Shown here piece after piece: positions 24,313 to 36,819 of a DNA stretch of 64,000 nucleotides. The notes beneath the pieces were generated by a model that searched no databases, had not been told where the DNA came from, and saw only the letters and a list, made by a program, of their open reading frames with translations. Made by a program: the position numbers and the translations under genes. The DNA is from Bretschneidera sinensis (taxonomy: Eukaryota; Streptophyta; Magnoliopsida; Brassicales; Akaniaceae). The stretch's first letter is position 1. Each line of letters begins with the position of its first letter. Location: assembly GCA_023935145.1 (NCBI GenBank), contig CM043700.1, positions 30,567,001 through 30,631,000 on the forward strand, written 5' to 3'.

Positions 24313-24786
24313 ACTGGGAAGCGGTGAAGTGGATCTTGAGATATTTTAAAAATACTTCCAAGTTGTGTTTGAGTTTTGAGAGTTCAGAACTAGTTCTTGA
24401 AGGGTATGCAAATTCGGATATGGCAGGTGATCTTGATACTTGAAAGTCTACGTCAGGGTTTTTTTTTCACTTTTGCTAGCAGTCAAAACTGCAAAAGTGT
24501 GTTGCCTTATCAACCATTAAGGCTAAGGATATTGCAGCGAACAAAGCAGGGAAAGAGATGATTTGGATGATGAGATTTCTTTAAGAATTGGGTTTGAAGT
24601 AACAAGAGTAAGTGATTTTTTATGACAGTCAGAGTGATGTGGATTTATGCAAAAATACCATGTATCATTCGTGTACAAAACACATTGAGGTGAAATGCCA
24701 TTGAATTCGTGAGGTGAATGAAAAACAATTACTGAAGCTGGAAAAGATTCACAAAAATAAAAATATCGCTGACATGATGACATAGA
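24313..24786 (+). pseudogene. copia RNase H fragment
   Basis: The frame reads HWEAVKWILRYFKNTSK, then LVLEGYANSDMAGDLDT, a stop, and KSTSGF. The C-terminal part survives only in pieces. This is the RNase H end of a Ty1/copia polyprotein of a lineage different from the element at 12.7 kb. Internal stops and a frameshift near 24460 show that it is dead. Confidence 0.85.
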
Positions 24787-24890
24787 TTGTTCCCAGAGAA
24801 AATCTTGAGTTTTGTTTGATGATAGTTGGGATGAACTCTAAGTGAGTTACATGGTTGTACTCACCCTCGTAGACTGGAGGGGAAGATTAT

Positions 24891-25703
24891 TGGGCTTGTA
24901 AATCCAACCCATGGACCATAAGAATTAAAAGAAGAAAAAAAAAGTAACAGACATATCAAAATTGTGTTTAGTGGCTAGTGGCCACGTGTCCACCAAGTAG
25001 TCAAGTTAAGTTTTATACTCCTACTTGAATTAGGAGAACACAGGCGACTGGTGTGTTGAGTTTTGTTAGGGCACAGATTTACAAGTCTAACAAGTGGCTA
25101 TATAAAGGCATGATCTCTCTCTTTGTTTTTCCGGCCATGAGTTACAGACGGTGAATTACAGAGAAAAAAGAAAAAAAATTAGAGTCCTCTTTAGGTACAA
25201 AGAGTTTTTTTGCCCTTTTAAATCGATAGAGTTAAAAGGAGTTAAAATGAGAGAAATTGGATACAATTATTCGTGGTTTTCTCTAAAATATTATTTAGAG
25301 TGTTTAATTATAGAGAATCAAGATATTTGGGTTTTGTAATTTCTATCACGATTTCAGAGATTTATCAGATTTCAGCAGTTGGTAGTACAATAGTAATTTT
25401 TCCTAAAGAGGTCATTTGTATTATTACAAAATTATTGTGGGTCTCAAGTTTTAGTATATACTTGAGATATAAACTTTGTAATAGGTATTTACATAGTGGA
25501 ATTATTTTTTTGCCCGTGAATTTTTCTCTCAACACTGAAGGATTTTTCACGTAAATTCATATGTTTTTGGTTTATTGTTTTATTTGGTGTTTATCCTTTT
25601 TTTTATTTTTACACTAGATTTGATGATTATTAAATTTAATATGTGATCTTTGGTTGAAATTATGGTACTTTATTAATTGTTGATAATAAGTATTTTTTCC
25701 ACA
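24891..25703 (+). mobile_element. 3' LTR of the second copia element (ends approximate)
   Basis: A purine tract (GGAGGGGAAGAT, about 24877-24888) precedes TTGGGCTTGTAAATCC, the usual start of this type of copia 3' LTR. A TATA-like box (GGCTATATAAAGG, near 25095) and a transcribed-looking region follow, and a plausible CA end lies at TTTTTTCCACA (about 25703). There is no second LTR in the window to fix the ends. Confidence 0.55.
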
Positions 25704-26274
25704 AAAAAGACAGAAAAAAAAAAAGGCGAATGCTACCACAACACATGTCCGTACGGGGATAACTGCATCAAGCAACATTCCTCTCAATGTCCTAATTTTC
25801 TTTCCTCGTCTCCTCTTCCGATTATTTTCTTCTATATTTTATTTTCCGTCTTTGCTTTGCTATTTTCTTGTCTCCTATTATCTACTAACAAGAATGAACG
25901 ACTGGCATAATCACAAAATCAACCGTTAGAAACTTAGATGGACTGGAGAAGAATAGCCCAAGCTCAACGATTATAAGCCTACGGATTGCAATTGCTAAGT
26001 TTGGGGCCCAAAGTGAAGTCATGATCATTGTTTTCAAAGGTGTTTTTGAAGGCTTAATTTTTTAAGAGTTTATTTCGTTAGGCGTATGTTTACATCCGAC
26101 GCATATACCTTTTGTTTAGTGATTTATGTCTCGTTAAAATTCATAATAAAAAAAATCAATTCTAAGACCTAAACTCATACCCAAATGATTAATTGTTGAG
26201 CTAGTTGTTCTTATTGTAATATTATTGTATTTCATAAATATATATTACATGTTATCTAGTTTACCAATAATTAC
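25704..26274. other. Intergenic, no gene seen
   Basis: Mixed-composition spacer after the copia LTR. No reading frame, repeat or RNA gene can be supported here. Confidence 0.5.
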
Positions 26275-26751
26275 AAACTATTGAATTAATCACTTACAAG
26301 TTACAACAATATAAAAATATAAATTATGCTTAATATAATTTATATATAAATATATATTAATATTTATAAAATTATAATTATCACGTTATAGAGAGTTAAT
26401 AATGTATTAAATTTTGATAAAAATTAATTAATTTAAATTTAAATTATTTTTTATTATTTTAATTAATTAATATTATTATTTTATTAAAATTTTGAAACAC
26501 CCCAACGCATTCGCTTATGAAAACACTGCTATAAACTACTTAATTAATCACTTATAAATTATAACAATATAAAAATAAAATATATAATGTATATATTAAT
26601 ATTTATAATAATTATTATAATTTATATGCTCTAGAGTTAATAAAAATATTAAAAATTTTTGAAAATTAATTTATTTTTATATTATTTTAATTAATTACTT
26701 GTTATTATTTTATTATAATTTTAAAATGTCATAACGTTTTAAAAAGCTTAC
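26275..26751. repeat. Degenerate tandem duplication of about 240 bp
   Basis: Two very AT-rich units align in the same order: 26275-26517 and 26531-26751. Both have TTAATCACTTA(C/T)A, then ACAATATAAAAATA, TATATTAATATTTATAA, TTTTAATTAATTA and TTTTATTA-AATTTT, and each ends near an ACG(C/T)-containing segment. The copies are diverged, so the duplication is old. Confidence 0.6.
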
Positions 26752-29059
26752 ATTCTAACACCTCAAGACTTATATCTCACCTTATTGAGACAAAACGTAT
26801 AGTTCAACGATTTTGTCTCTTAAAAATGTTGTAATGAATCATGAATATCAACAAGTGAAGAAATTTTATACCAAACAAAAGGAACAAAAGAGTTTTTTGT
26901 CCCCACTTTTAAAATGGAGGGATATTGAAAAGAATGTCATAGATTTGTAACATTTGTTACTAGAAGTGCCACCTCCTGGTATGCTTCTAAACATTTTTTT
27001 TTTCGACGGTGGTATCACGAAACTTGTGTGTATCATACATTCATACTATATCCATTTTTTTTGAACGGGTCAAAATCATCGATGTTTAAATTAAAAATTC
27101 CTAAGAAAAGTGGTCTGATCATAGTGGATATGACATGTCCAACTACACATAATCTATGAAATGGTCTCACATAAACTAATGAACTGTTAGAAAATCAATT
27201 TGGTACGTGTATAACATTTTGTGAGATTAAAATTATTTTTGTTTAATTTTTTATCTAATTATCATTTCATTTTACCACATTAAACAGTATATTAATACGC
27301 GCATAGCATATATTGAAATATTAATTTTGTGTATTCTCATAAAAAAAACGTATCAACACGCACTAATTATGTATTGCACTTTGTTTAATATAGTGTTAAA
27401 TATAGAATTCAGTTCATTTCTAAATGAATTGAAACTAAAATTCATTAACAAATGAATTCACACTTCATTTTTAAATAAATTGTAACTAGAATTAATTTGT
27501 AAAGGAACTCAAATGAATTTTCATGTTTGATATAATCTTACTTAACGTGTAAAATTAAAAAGAATTTTATGTTTAGAATCAATAAAAATTCATTTTATTT
27601 CATAAACACCGTTTATTTATTAAAAAACTTCTTTTTTTCATCATTAATTACTCTCCATTTCTTAAAAAACTACTCCTACGTATTCTCTCATTTTTTTTCT
27701 CCTTGGAATTAAATGTTTAATCCATGGAAATTCATGAATTCTTTTTTTTTTTTTTTAAATTAAGTGAGGAAGAAAACGATTAATAAAATAGTCATATTGA
27801 AGACAATGCCACATCTTTAACTGACATAACTTACTTTCCACCTAGTGTTTTAACATGTAAAACAAATTTTCTTGTAACACGATGCTTTTTACCACCCACA
27901 AAATGAAAATCATACACCAACTGAATTCAATAAAGTAAAAGAAATTGTAAACAACATCAACAGACATCAACAGTTCTTGCTAAATTTACGTCTAGACAAC
28001 TTCTACTCGTATAATATGTGATTTATAAAAAAAAAAAAAAAAATGTAAGGTAAAAATATACACAAGTTGTTTTTTTTTTTCATTGAATTAATTATGTACC
28101 ACTAAACAATATAATTTAGTGAAAGTTCCTACACTAGAAAATATCAGTAAATACAAACCAAGATGATATAGCACGATATGAGAAAAAAATAAAGAAGAAA
28201 ATCAATTCATTTTATTAGATAATATATAAAACTCAATACCTTGAGGTAAAGGATTATTTTGTCCTTTCATTTTTATAAAAGCTTATGTATAAAGTTTATT
28301 TAATAAATTTTGCATATAGCTTAGAAAGTTTCACAAATAAATTCTACATTTTTTATTGTTAAACCAAACATAAAATGATTTTATTTGTAAATAAACTCCA
28401 CATCTGATTAACAAATTAATCACACTACCCTATGAAATTCAATTCTATAGCAACTAAGAAAACCAATCGAACTGTTAAAGTTATGTCACTTCTTCGAATC
28501 AAGATGATCCTGTGAAGCAAACAAGCTTCCTAAAAATTCTCTAACCTCTCTTGTTGTGAAAGACTAGTAGTAGCAACAATTTGAAACAGGAAGTTACTCA
28601 TATTTAGGAAAGGTCATTTCGAATGAGTTAAATAGAGTCCGCATCAAAGTAGTTAAAACTTGAATCTATATATCCATGATTTCCCGCAACTGTCAAATCA
28701 TCCTACGACAACAAGTCAATCGGAAATTTGACCTGTTACCATTCTAGACAATGCCGTTAGTGGATGAATTAGTAATGGAGATTGACTAAGTGAAACAGTG
28801 AACCCGTTAATAACTTGCACCATTATCAATCATGAGTAGCAGTAACCTCCAACCAAATATAACATCAACGTTCATCATACTAAATCACTTCAAATATAAA
28901 AATTATTGAGGCTATTAAAGTTACCCACTGATTTCTCAGCTTCAAAACTTTTGCAGAACAAAAAAAATTGCATGTGGAGTAGCCGTGATTCAATCATGCA
29001 AATTATAACATAAGTTTACATATTCAATCCCCTGAAAGACATTTTTCCAAGACTTGTCC
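26752..29059. other. AT-rich intergenic region downstream of ATP synthase subunit g
   Basis: Long low-complexity A/T sequence with poly-A and poly-T runs (28026-28043, 28071-28081). A patch around 27400-27600 repeats variants of AATGAATT / AATTCATT in both orientations and may be a decayed MITE. The final part before 29059 is the likely 3'UTR of the subunit g gene. No further gene was seen. Confidence 0.4.
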
Positions 29060-31278
29060 TCAAGGATAGTAACCAGTGAAAGTAAAGCCCCTTCCTACAA
29101 TCTCACCACCACAATACCATGCGAAGCACTCCAGCCCAAACAAAGCAGCAATGCCAGCATCCTCAACCTTAAGCTCTTGCCTGTTCTTCCACAAATTCTT
29201 GACATAATCAAGTTCCTTCCAGAATGACTCGTAACGACCAGGAATACTGTAAAGAGTGGAAGAAAGTCAACTAAGCAACCAAAACATACAGAAATGAAAA
29301 ATCAAAATGAACCACTAGGACAATGAGTTAACATGGTGCTGATGTTTAGCCTGAATGACTAATACACCTCCATGACATAAACTAATTATTACTGAATATT
29401 GAAATTTTAATAAACAGAGCAACATGGTACCATGACATTGTCATGCAATGGCTGTCACAAAAGTAATCTAAGAATGAGAAACATGATCAAATCGTGCTCA
29501 TGATTCCTCTCATCACTGCAAAGAGAAGTAACACTGTTATAGTTTTAACATAACTGCTTAGAAGTGCAATGGCAAGAATGTTTTGCTTCATGTTGCTCCC
29601 CATCCTTATGAGAGTGGAGATTGGGAGGACCCAAAAATAGGACTCAGACTTGGAAATACAATCGTGGAAGCTATAAACCATATCAGAGGCTCCCACCTCA
29701 GTGAAGTTCAAATGCACTACACAGTAACCATACAAAGATGCTTTTTCCAAGATCCTTTGTACATGCCACCAACTTAAATGATACAGTAACAAATAACAAT
29801 GTATTGTGATTTGAACCCATAGCAAGAAGTTAACATCTATGCCCCAAAAAATCTACCCTCCTTCCGGCTACCTTTTAAAATGGAAACAGTATTTTGCCAA
29901 TCAAAAAAGACATTTCTAATAAATGCCTCGTTTAGGGAAACAAGGGAGGAGCAAAATGATATAAATGACCAATTGAAGAAATTTTCCAGACAAATTCATG
30001 GGTCTCTTGTACTTTGTTATGATTGTGGCAAATGATTGAACCATATGATTTCCAAGTAGGTTTAAAGAGACCATTATGTTGATGTCAGCCAATCGTCAGC
30101 ATATGATTGAAAGTGATACAGGTTAGAAGTGATTAGCATTGTAATTAAAAATCACAAAACTACCGAGATAATTCCTTCAGATGAAATTTTGAACCAAGTT
30201 TACCTGGTTCAGAATCACGGAATAAGGCTACAATTACTTATTAAAAAAGAAAAAAAGGCTACAATTACCTAGGTTAAACTCACAAATTACAGGATCAGTA
30301 CATGAAAACCAATTATAGTCAAATCCTACACGTTGAAATTTTAACAGCAAGGCTCTCACATGCTTGGAGCTTGCAAAAAAAAAATAGAAATGACATGTTA
30401 AAATAATTACTATAAAACAAGGCATCCTTGAATGTGTTACTACTATGACAGTTAATTAAACTCCATCAAGTCAGTGTAAGAAACCAATGAGCAACGTCGT
30501 TCATGGGGAAGATAGGTCACTCCGTATAATTCAACAGAAAGTGGCTTAACACTCATAATTTTTGGTTTAGTGGAAGGTTTTTTGTAAAATGAAGAAGATT
30601 TCATAGAATTTATAGAATTCTTGTCTTGTAATAAAATTTTTGTATATGGGTTGGCACCTTCTTGGTGCTTATCAATGAAACGTTTACTAACTGATTCTTA
30701 AAAAAAAGGATTGTGCTTCCATAATGTTTAAAACTATGCCAATCAATCCAAAATCATACCATTACCAATGTGGCTACTCACTAATAACCAAAAATCATAT
30801 ACTCCTATTTTTCACTTCAGTATCTGTGTAGTATCCATAAGGATAGCCAAAATTCAAAAAATTAAAATGAATTAGTTACGAAATTTTGAGGCTACGGACT
30901 TCCAAACATTATAACTTACTAGGTCAACGAAATAAGAAAATCCTGCAACGGTCAAATAAGAAAATGTATTTAGCACTGTATGCTAAGAGAGGAATCTTTC
31001 TACAATCATCAGGAATCCCTCCAGAATCAAGTAAAATGTAAAATCAAATGCCAACAAAGCATAGACAGAGAGAGAGAGAGTGATAGAGGTAACTACCTGG
31101 CAAGACGAGTGTAGAACAATTGCTTAGACAATTCGTGGCATTTCTCCACAGTGGGTGGCTCCTGAATGTATTGCTTGTTCTGCTCCAACAACTGCTTGTA
31201 GTATGCAGTTCCGTGCTTGGCCACAAATTTAGATGCTTGACAGGCCTGGGACTGCAATTGCTGCAACTTCGACGCCAT
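29060..31278 (-). CDS. Mitochondrial ATP synthase subunit g
   Basis: Two coding exons, 31278-31097 and 29246-29060, joined by a GT-AG intron of 1850 bases (369 nt, 122 aa). Residues start MASKLQQLQSQACQASKFVA and continue YYKQLLEQNKQYIQEPPTVE, then SIPGRYESFWKELDYVKNLW, ending FTFTGYYP. This matches plant subunit g, a small membrane subunit of the F1Fo ATP synthase Fo sector in the inner mitochondrial membrane that helps hold ATP synthase dimers together. One hydrophobic segment lies near the C-terminus (AGIAALFGLECFAWYCGGEI) and carries a GEIVG (GxxxG) motif of the kind known to mediate dimer contacts. The start at 31278 is chosen over an in-frame ATG nine bases upstream because the family begins MASKLQQL. 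The length is normal for the family. Confidence 0.95.
29247..31096 (-). other. Large intron of the subunit g gene
   Basis: Donor AG|GTAGTT and acceptor TTTACAG|T. It holds no protein gene. A stretch near 30590-30710 (TTGTATATGGGTTGGCACC... ATCAATGAAACG and a poly-A run on the plus strand) looks like the 3' tail of a LINE-like retroposon. A short GA repeat lies at about 31068-31081. Confidence 0.6.
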
Positions 31279-31296
31279 CAATACCACAAACCAAGG

Positions 31297-31773
31297 CTAA
31301 AACCACACAGAAGACAACATAAGCCCAATTCAAAAATCATGTCATCTCAATCAATTCTAGCACGAAAGAGGACAAGTCCTATCACAGCTCAATGAGATTA
31401 ACTTTATTAGCCAGATTTAGAAATATCATATGCCTTATAATCCCCTATGAGACCAACATTTCCATCTAGCTATAACAGAACCAATAACAGCTTCTCAATC
31501 GAGCAAAACCAATAATTTATATAATCTTCATGGTAGACCGAAGTGTGATAACACAAAGAAAAGCCAGCTAAAACCCTAAAAACCGTTCAAAAGACTATTC
31601 TTATAGTCATTTAAGCAATACGCATGCAATTAAAAATAGTAATAAGCCATAAAAAGATAGATCCGAGAAATTTAATATGTATATAAAACGCCTACGAGAT
31701 TAATAAAATGCATAACATAAACATAAACTTTGATTTTAAGTAGATAATGGAAGAGAATCGAGCAAGGATTTAC
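31297..31773 (-). other. Probable 5'UTR intron of the subunit g gene
   Basis: On the minus strand a donor AAAAG|GTAAATCC (cut after 31774) and an acceptor TGGTTTTAG|CC (exon resumes at 31296), 18 bases before the ATG, bracket a T-rich intron of 477 bases. The upstream segment 31774-31900 is GC-richer, with a CT/GA run at 31876-31888, as expected of a 5'UTR and promoter-proximal region. Leader introns of this kind are common in plant housekeeping genes. Confidence 0.55.
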
Positions 31774-31899
31774 CTTTTGACGCGTTGCTGATATAGGCAA
31801 CGACACGATGGGAGCGGACGGTCTTCGCCCCTTCTCGCCGCTAAACTTTCGTGACTTTCCCAGAAGAGCCGAGAGAGAGAGAGAGAGCGCTTTATTGGG

Positions 31900-34613
31900 A
31901 ATACTGGTTTTACTTTTACCCTTGAGTTTGGCCGTAAATAAATGGGCCAATGGCCTAACCGCCTAGCGCTCATAGTTCTTGCAATTTTAATACAAACTGG
32001 GCTACTACTATAAAATCCAACCCAGGCCAATATTACATGAGCCAGGCCTCTCTTGGTGTTTAAAGGGAAATGTAGCCTTGGCCCACCTCAATGTTCATAT
32101 GCAAACATGCCATATACTAACAAGCAAAAGGCCAAAAATGCAAGTTAGAGAAAAGATATATAAATCATAACTGAAAAGATTTATCCATTCCTCCACATAT
32201 TTTGGTCACTCGGATCAACGAATTTTTTCTCTCTCACTCACTGTAGTGTCAAAAGTGGTTTTTTAAAATTAAAATGATAATTTATTAATCTAGTTTCGAC
32301 AAGTCATTTCATTACTAATTGATTGACAAAATATTACAAATACGTAATCAATTTGAACATTCCTCTAACACCGCTCAAATCATATGCACTTAGTGGTTTT
32401 TTACATCTCCAACTTCAACGTCTAATCTATGCTTGTATTCTTGATTATTGGTAAGCATCATCCTCCTAAACTTATAATATTGTATTATTGTAAAGCTAAA
32501 ACTTTTATTTACCGTCCACACTTAAAAATATTTTTGTTAGAGTTATGAAACCCAAAAAACTTCAAAATTAAAAAAAGAGAGAAATCAAATTAAGAATATA
32601 TATATATATATACACACACGCACATACACATATTATTTTTAACATTCTCTTTAATTTTATCTCATTTACTTTAAAAGGCAGTACTTTTTAGTTATTTATT
32701 CACCATTTCACCGATTCACTTTTTCATATTTGTAATCTTTGTTACTACCTTCACAAAACCAAGAGAAAGTATCAATATGGGTGTAGCGCGGATTAAAATG
32801 ATTATAATCAAGAATTTAATACTAAAAATGGAGTTTAGTTCCTTAATTAGAATGTCAATGTAGATTTCATTCAAATATGGAAGATTTTTGTGATAACTTT
32901 TTAGTTATTTTAATTGGTTGAGAAGAAAAGTGAAAGGAAATAAAAGGGAGATGATAGAAAAATAAGAATATTGATATCTTCCATCATACATTGATAAAGA
33001 TGATGGAAAAGTAAGATGAAAGAAAAAAATGATAAAAATAACTTGTTTTAATTTTCACTCGTAAATTATTTTATATTTGAGAAAATTGTAATTTGTTCGT
33101 ATAAAAAGAAAATGAAATGTCATAGATTTGAGGTAATTGAAATTGAGCAAGGAAATCACTTCTTTTGCTGGAGCTATACCAGAATTTATAGATTCCAAAT
33201 TTTTACGCAATTAGTTGGTGACATATCAAAACATTAATCATTCGTTTTTACTTTATCAATTTTCCTATCTATCAAATCATAAAAGAATATTTTATTCTCT
33301 TTTATTTCTTATTTTTTTTTCTACCATTCATAGTAATAATGTAATTGATCAAACACATCTTAGCATGCCATCATAGAAATCTTCTATGTACTTTTGGTAG
33401 CCATTATTTTCTGAAAAAAAAAGTTCTTTTTGTATGAACACAAATGTACAATATCAATGATCTGCAGTCTGCACTGACCACTTTTTATACAGCTTGTGCT
33501 AACAATCAACATAATGTGATCAGCTTTGTGATCCAATGTGGACCTATTGCTCCATTGTAGCGCACATCACGCAACAAAAATGCTTTACACTTTCCAGGCT
33601 TGATATAATAAAGTCGTTGGTAAGCCAGCATTTGATATGAATATGATCACATGCTTATGTGGCAGAGCTTGACCGTCTTTGCGAGTCACATGGGGCTATC
33701 TGACGACTCTGATTGAACCAGCTGTCTGGTTGACCTTTGACTTGAAAATGGATAGTAAAAGGGTTTGGTGTAGGTATTAAGAAATTGTCAACAAGATAGC
33801 TCATTGTACAGAGGAAAAATAGAATCCCAACATCTACCTTCACACGTGAGGAAGCAAGTTCATTTGTTATAAAAAAAATTAATTACTTTTTTTCTTTTTA
33901 AATATATTTTAAGATTATTTTTTAAATTCATTTTTGGAGACGAGTGAAAGCAAATTAAAAGTAAAACGCGGCATTTGTTGAATATGAAAAATTGTAGCAC
34001 TGTTGTATTCAAGGTGAGATCTGTTTGAGAAGTGACATGTTAAAATATAACCGAATAATTGTGTCATTTTTTATTAGTCAAAGTTTTTATGATCATTTTT
34101 CTTTAAGAGTAGCTTTTCGAATAAATTGTTAACCCAACCATTTGTTTCACATGGTATGGAAGTAACATGTGTTAGTTTTGACTACGGGAGATATCACTTT
34201 TTATTTAATATTTTATACGATGTTTTGTTTGTTGACATTTAAGTTTTATTATATTTGGGTTTTAAGTGCAACCATTTAATCTTTCGATCGATTTGCATGT
34301 AAAATAATACATTAATTAAGTATAAAATATAATTTAATAATTTTTCATCTAAGTTAAAGTTTTAAGATAATTGACAACTCAATTATTAATAAATTAATAC
34401 TAATACTATATATCATCACATAATATCACTATAGTTAGTAATGATATGTTTAGAATAATAAATAAAAATATTATTTATATATAATCAATGTGGTAGTTAA
34501 TCTAATGACTGGTTGTTCCCATGTTGAATTAATGGCACGTAGCTCCAGTGGCCCATTATTTTGGTATTGATGAAGGATCATACAAAAAGGTTTATAGAAT
34601 TAATTGCGTATAT
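31900..34613. other. Intergenic region upstream of subunit g
   Basis: AT-rich, with a TA/CA microsatellite near 32599-32630 and a dispersed repeat copy at about 32235-32376. The block 33480-33850 has balanced composition, but no open frame with support. The sequence running into 34613 is the empty-site flank of the retrotransposon that follows. Confidence 0.45.
32235..32376 (+). repeat. Dispersed repeat family R1, copy 1
   Basis: Aligns along its length with 54974-55122. Shared landmarks in order are: (A/G)GT(A/G)TCAAA, AGT(A/G)(G/T)TTTTTAAAA, GATAATTTAT(T/C)AATCTA, GATTGACAAAATATTACAAAT / GATTAGACAAAGTATTACAAAT. Probably a MITE family. Confidence 0.6.
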
Positions 34614-34618
34614 AGCAT
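34614..34618. repeat. Target site duplication AGCAT (left)
   Basis: AGCAT here and at 49736-49740 flanks the two LTRs of the nested Ty3/gypsy element. Confidence 0.9.
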
Positions 34619-35036
34619 TGTTGAGTACCCAATTGGTACCCAACTCAATATCGTAAGAACAGAGTTGAGTGGGAGAGAAATAGGGATTGAAAGTCTTTTG
34701 AAAAACAATATATTGCATAATCTCATCCAAACCTTTGTTGGCTACTTATAGAGGCCATACAATACGAGTGAGCAGTTGAAATAACAAAACAACAGAACTG
34801 AAATAACGTGGCTGAAAAACAGAAAATAGTGGAAAGTGGTAGAGCTGAACTCATGCACATGTTCGCATGATGGACGCAAAACCTGGGCAACTGATTACCA
34901 CCTTATGAGCTTCTACTAATTTATTTGATCTTATCAACTAACTTGGCTTCATGTCTTTGACCTGGTCTCAAGTAGAGCCCACGCCTGCTGGACCTGTATT
35001 GGCTGTTATGGGCTGTATGGTGGTGGTTACACAACA
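34619..35036 (-). repeat. 3' LTR of the nested chromovirus
   Basis: 418 bp; plus strand TGTTGAGTACCC...GGTTACACAACA. On the plus strand a purine-complement tract (TTCCACCCCACTC, 35037-35049) adjoins it, which is the polypurine tract of the minus-strand element. Confidence 0.92.
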
Positions 35037-36211
35037 TTCCACCCCACTCGGAGTATCCTTGTCCTCAAGGATAAAATCCGGGTACGACTTTGAAAAACGC
35101 CATTTGTTCTCCCATATGGCATCTTCACGTGGAGCGCCGACCTACTTCACTAGAATCTCAGTTTTTGGGCGGTACTTGCCCTTTTGAGTGACACAGCGGT
35201 CTAATATAGCTTTAGGCTCTAATAAGGAAGGCACATTCGATACTGGAGGTAAAATTAGAGCAATGGCTGGTAAGGGTCCAACCTGTTTTTTCAAGAGGCT
35301 AACATGGAACACATCGTGAATCAAGGAGCCGGTTGGAAGGTCCAATTTATACGCCACTGGACCAATTAGTAACAATACCTGGTATGGACCGAAAAAATGA
35401 GGAGATAATTTGAGTGAGCTTCGGAAAGTTACTGACCTTTGGCGATAGGGTTGTAATTTCATATACACATAGTCCTCCACATCGAAAGTAACTTCTCGCC
35501 TGTTTTGATCAGCTCTTGACTTCATGCGATCTCTTGCCACTGTCAGATTTTAATGCAAGTCTTGCAGAATTTCGGTTCGAGTCCAGAGATAGTCGTCCAC
35601 AGCTTGTACCTTGGTGGTACTCGGAATGTAAGAGAGTATTCATATACGGCTTCAAAAGGAGAGACTTAAGTCACCGAGTGTACCGAAGTGTTGTAACTGT
35701 ACTCTGCCCAAGATAGCCAATCTATCCACTTCTTCGGATTGTCATTTGTAAAACAGCGGAGGTATTGCTCTAACGTACGATCGACGACTTCGGTTTAACC
35801 GTTCGTTTGGGGATGATAGCTGGAACTCATGTTTAGCTTCGTCCATTGCAGCTAGAACAATGTCTTCCAAAATGAACTAACAAAAACTTTGTCGCGGTTA
35901 CTGACTATTGAGGTGGGTATGCCATGCAAACGGACAACATTATTAATGAAGACTTTGGCCACAGATATAGCTGTGAATGGGTGCTTCAAAGGAACAAAAT
36001 GACTGTATTTCGTCAGGCGATCAACAATAACCATAATAACTATATACCCGTGAGAGGCGGGCAAGCCTTCGACGAAGTCCATGGATATTTCAGTCCAAAC
36101 CGTTGTTGGTATGGGCAGCGGTTGAAGGAGACCGACTGGGCTCAAACTATCCGTTTTGCAATGTTGACAAGTGTAGCAACTCTTGATAAAATCTTTGATT
36201 GTTGTTTTCAT
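35037..36211 (-). pseudogene. Chromovirus integrase and chromodomain remnant
   Basis: Integrase pieces run from about 36211 (SCYTCQHCKTDSLSPVGLLQ, the zinc finger end and start of core) through TEISMDFVEGLP and VDRLTKYSHFVPLKHPFTA to a stop at 35852, then resume at 35540 (YVYMKLQPYRQRSV, FFGPYQVLLLIGPVAYKLDL). The chromodomain follows (ILDRCVTQKGKYRPKTEIL, then VK-stop-VGAPREDAIWENKWRF, ending DKDTPSGVE beside the polypurine tract). The stop replaces a conserved Trp (TGG to TAG). A chromodomain in this position targets insertion to chromatin in known chromoviruses. Confidence 0.88.
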
Positions 36212-36819
36212 GTTAGGCCAAGAGAAATTGGTTTGATTCGGTTGATTGTTCGATGATACTCAAAATGTCCACCAACCGAATTTGAATGATTTTCCACTAA
36301 GATAGTATTGATTAGTGGCGAAGCAGGATTCAAACAAATCCATCCACTCTTGAACCATAACCCATCACGCATGATATATTGTGGCTTATTTGCAGGTGAA
36401 ACGGAATGAGACAGCTGGGCATAATAGGGATCATGTGTTACCTCATGTTGTAGTGAAAGCTGCCAATCGGAAATGGGCAAGGAAATTATCGAGCATTCAA
36501 ATTCGGCCACTCTCGATAAGGCATCGGCTCTTTGGTTTTCTCTCCCCTTCTTGTATTGGATTAAGTAATCGTATCCCAAAATCTTTGGTAACCATCGGGT
36601 CTGTGTGGGTGTCGTAATTCGCTGTTCCATGAGGTATTTCAAGCTTCTTTGATCAGTCCGAACTATAAAAGGTCGACCAAGGAGATACGGTCGCCACTTT
36701 CGGATGGCTTTCACAATGGCCAACATCTCTTTGTCGTAGGTAGACAATGCCAAGGCAGTCCCTTTCAAGGCATCACTGTAAAAAACCACTAGTCGTTCCT
36801 CTTGAATCAATATGGCCCC
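36208..36819 (-). pseudogene. Chromovirus RNase H and H2C2 remnant
   Basis: Reads from EERLVVFYSDAL through LSTYDKEMLAIVKAIRKWRP and LIQYKKGRENQRADALSRV, the conserved plant Ty3/gypsy RNase H, to the start of the integrase zinc finger. The frame shifts near 36215. Its N-terminal end is cut off at 36819 by an inserted LTR; the upstream half of the same domain resumes at 38315. Confidence 0.88.

Noticed and set aside
29487..29825. 112-codon minus-strand frame and 64-codon plus-strand frame in the subunit g intron
   Set aside because: No recognisable protein, and the position is fully inside a well-defined intron.
31068..31888. GA/CT runs near the subunit g gene considered as GAGA-type promoter elements
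   Set aside because: One run is inside the intron and one near the putative start; simple repeats of this kind are too common to call regulatory without data.
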